Shown one piece after another: positions 5,586 to 7,258 of a stretch of DNA of 7,258 nucleotides. The position numbers and the translations under genes were made by a program. The notes beneath the pieces are model-generated. The model saw nothing but the letters and a program-made list of their open reading frames with translations. It was not told where the DNA came from and searched no databases. Within the stretch, counting starts at the first letter, position 1. Each line of letters starts with the position of its first letter. The stretch lies in contig JAQBUS010000044.1 in the NCBI GenBank assembly GCA_027623875.1, positions 1 to 7,258 of the forward strand, in the 5' to 3' direction. The stretch is from Pseudomonadota bacterium (lineage in GTDB: Bacteria; Pseudomonadota; Alphaproteobacteria; Rhodobacterales; Rhodobacteraceae).

Positions 5586-7258
5586 TCATTTCCTTGAAAC
5601 TATGCTTTGAGGATTTAAACTCCCAATATTACCACTTTCCTTGCCAGCAGAAGGATCTATAACTGCGTTAATCAAGGTCGGCTTTCCAGAATTCATAGCC
5701 ATATTTACAGCCCTAGTTAACTCGTCTGGGTTAGTAACATAAACCCCGTCACCGCCAAAAGCTTCCATCATAATGTCATAACGACTGTTTTTAACAAATA
5801 CAGTAGTCGCAACATCATCTCCACCCGATTGGTTAATGTCCGTTCCTCTATAAATACCGTTATTGTTGAAGATAACTATGCATATAGGCAGATTATAGCG
5901 GCATATCGTTTCCACCTCCATTCCCGAAAACCCAAAGGCACTGTCTCCCTCTATAGCAAGCACCGGCTTTCCTGTTTCAACCGCCGCAGCAATAGCTGAG
6001 CCCATACCCACACCCATAACTCCCCAAGTCCCCACATCTAATCTCTTGCGAGGTTGATACATATCGATAATAGACCGCGCGAAATCTAAGGTATTAGCCC
6101 CTTCATTAACCAAAATTGCATCCGGCCGTTCTTTAATTATCCGCTTTAAGGCACCCAGTGCTCCGTCATAATCCATAGGAGAGTTGTTGTTCTGAAGCTT
6201 AGCAGCCATACGCGAAATGTTAGCATCTTTTTTAGCTCTGACAACATCTGTCCAGGTTGTTGGTGGCTTAGGCCAAGCTTCACCCATAGCCTTTAAAAGC
6301 TCGGATAAACAAGATTCTATATCACCCACTAAAGGAGCGACAATTTCTACATTGCTGTCCATTTCCTTTGGTTCAATATCAATTTGAACAAATTTAGTAG
6401 AATGGGGGTCACCCCAACTTTTTCCTTTTCCGTGAGACAGCAACCAGTTCAGACGAGCCCCAATCATGATTACTACATCCGCTTCCTTTAAAACCAAAGA
6501 ACGTGCTGCTCCAGCAGATTGCTCATGGTCATCAGGCAATAAGCCTTTGGCCATACTCATTGGTAGATAAGGAATACCACTTAGCTCTACGAAGTTCCTT
6601 ACCAGCTCATCGGCCTGAGCATACGCTGCTCCCTTGCCTAATATAATCAAAGGCTTCTTAGCACTCCTTATTACACTTAATGCTCTAGAAATTGCTTCTA
6701 TCCCCGGCCTCTGGAAAGGCGCAGGATCAATCACTTTTACTAAAGATTTAGCTCCTTCTATCTCATCCATTACCTGCCCAAGAAGATTTCCCGGGATATC
6801 CAAATAAACGCCTCCAGGGCGCCCAGAAACAGCTGCTCGAATTGCCCGCGCAACACCGATACCAATATCTTTAATATTCAAAATCCTGTAGGCAGCCTTA
6901 CAAAGTGGCTTAGCAATAGCGAGCTGATCCATTTCCTCATAATCACCTTGCATTAAGTCCACCACCTCGCGTTCCGAAGATCCAGAAATCAAAATCATAG
7001 GCCAACAGTTTGTACTGGCGTGTGCTAGAGCTGTTAAGCCGTTCAGGAAACCCGGAGCCGAAACGGTCAAGCAAATACCAGGCTTCTTAGTTAAAAATCC
7101 AGCAATCGCTGCTGCATTTCCAGCATTTTGTTCATGACGGAATGATAAAACACGAATTCCAGCTCCCTGGGCCATTCGTCCAAAATCAGTAATTGGAATC
7201 CCAGGAACTCCATAAATTGTTTTAACGTCATTTAATTTTAGTGCATCAATTAATAGAT
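5586..7258 (-). CDS. oxc: Oxalyl-CoA decarboxylase (N-terminus cut by window)
   Basis: This thiamine-diphosphate enzyme decarboxylates oxalyl-CoA to formyl-CoA and CO2 in the cytoplasm. The frame is open past the first in-frame ATG at 7175 and continues to the window edge with LLIDALKLNDVKTIYGVPG, which matches Oxalobacter Oxc from about residue 15. So the ATG at 7175 is internal and roughly 14 residues lie outside. Numbered from the Met at 7175, Glu15 in RHEQ is the cofactor-activating Glu (Glu56 in Oxalobacter); Tyr79-Glu80 in GDYEEMDQ match active-site Tyr120-Glu121; GDSAFGFSG (410-418) through NNNGIY (437-442) is the ThDP/Mg motif and ends in the Tyr483 equivalent; Ser514 matches Ser553. 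The position of Arg555 is Asn516. Matches run the full length, and the gene ends in TGA at 5588-5586. It is the first visible gene of the cluster; its promoter is outside the window. Confidence 0.97.
   Translation of the reverse strand, partial: LLIDALKLNDVKTIYGVPGIPITDFGRMAQGAGIRVLSFRHEQNAGNAAAIAGFLTKKPGICLTVSAPGFLNGLTALAHASTNCWPMILISGSSEREVVDLMQGDYEEMDQLAIAKPLCKAAYRILNIKDIGIGVARAIRAAVSGRPGGVYLDIPGNLLGQVMDEIEGAKSLVKVIDPAPFQRPGIEAISRALSVIRSAKKPLIILGKGAAYAQADELVRNFVELSGIPYLPMSMAKGLLPDDHEQSAGAARSLVLKEADVVIMIGARLNWLLSHGKGKSWGDPHSTKFVQIDIEPKEMDSNVEIVAPLVGDIESCLSELLKAMGEAWPKPPTTWTDVVRAKKDANISRMAAKLQNNNSPMDYDGALGALKRIIKERPDAILVNEGANTLDFARSIIDMYQPRKRLDVGTWGVMGVGMGSAIAAAVETGKPVLAIEGDSAFGFSGMEVETICRYNLPICIVIFNNNGIYRGTDINQSGGDDVATTVFVKNSRYDIMMEAFGGDGVYVTNPDELTRAVNMAMNSGKPTLINAVIDPSAGKESGNIGSLNPQSIVSRK

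Noticed and set aside
5586..7175. A complete 529-residue Oxc starting at the ATG at 7175
   Set aside because: The frame remains open to the window edge and the added 27 codons match the conserved N-terminus of Oxc, so the gene is truncated by the window rather than starting there.

Overview
The window holds six protein genes, all on the minus strand and closely spaced. Read in the direction of transcription (high to low coordinates) they are: oxalyl-CoA decarboxylase (oxc, N-terminus cut by the window edge), formyl-CoA:oxalate CoA-transferase (frc), a stand-alone formyltransferase resembling the N-terminal domain of 10-formyltetrahydrofolate dehydrogenase, formate-tetrahydrofolate ligase (fhs), and the first two genes of a tripartite tricarboxylate transporter, tctC (binding protein) and tctB (small membrane subunit, cut by the window edge). 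The large permease gene tctA would be expected just beyond position 1. No RNA gene, insertion sequence, CRISPR array or long repeat was seen, and no gene-free stretch exceeds 160 bases.

The DNA is AT-rich (roughly 40% G+C by eye), with proteobacterial protein types, good Shine-Dalgarno sites and a TTT transporter. This suggests a Gram-negative proteobacterium, perhaps a marine or other free-living alpha- or beta-type lineage. The lineage is inference only.

The genes form a coherent oxalate-to-one-carbon module. Frc moves CoA from formyl-CoA to oxalate, and Oxc decarboxylates oxalyl-CoA to formyl-CoA and CO2. The released formate can be activated by Fhs to 10-formyl-THF. The formyltransferase sits between the CoA enzymes and Fhs and could join the formyl-CoA and formyl-folate pools directly. 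The TTT transporter is a candidate importer of oxalate or a related carboxylate.

Two points deserve most attention. First, tctC has an intact signal peptide, a strong ribosome binding site and a full-length frame, but an in-frame TAG interrupts it right after the predicted signal-peptidase site; a call starting at the next ATG would miss the signal peptide. Second, the formyltransferase belongs to the subtype that, in ALDH1L1, passes formyl groups to a 4'-phosphopantetheine thiol. That is the same chemical group as the thiol end of CoA, so formyl exchange between folate and CoA is a plausible activity here.
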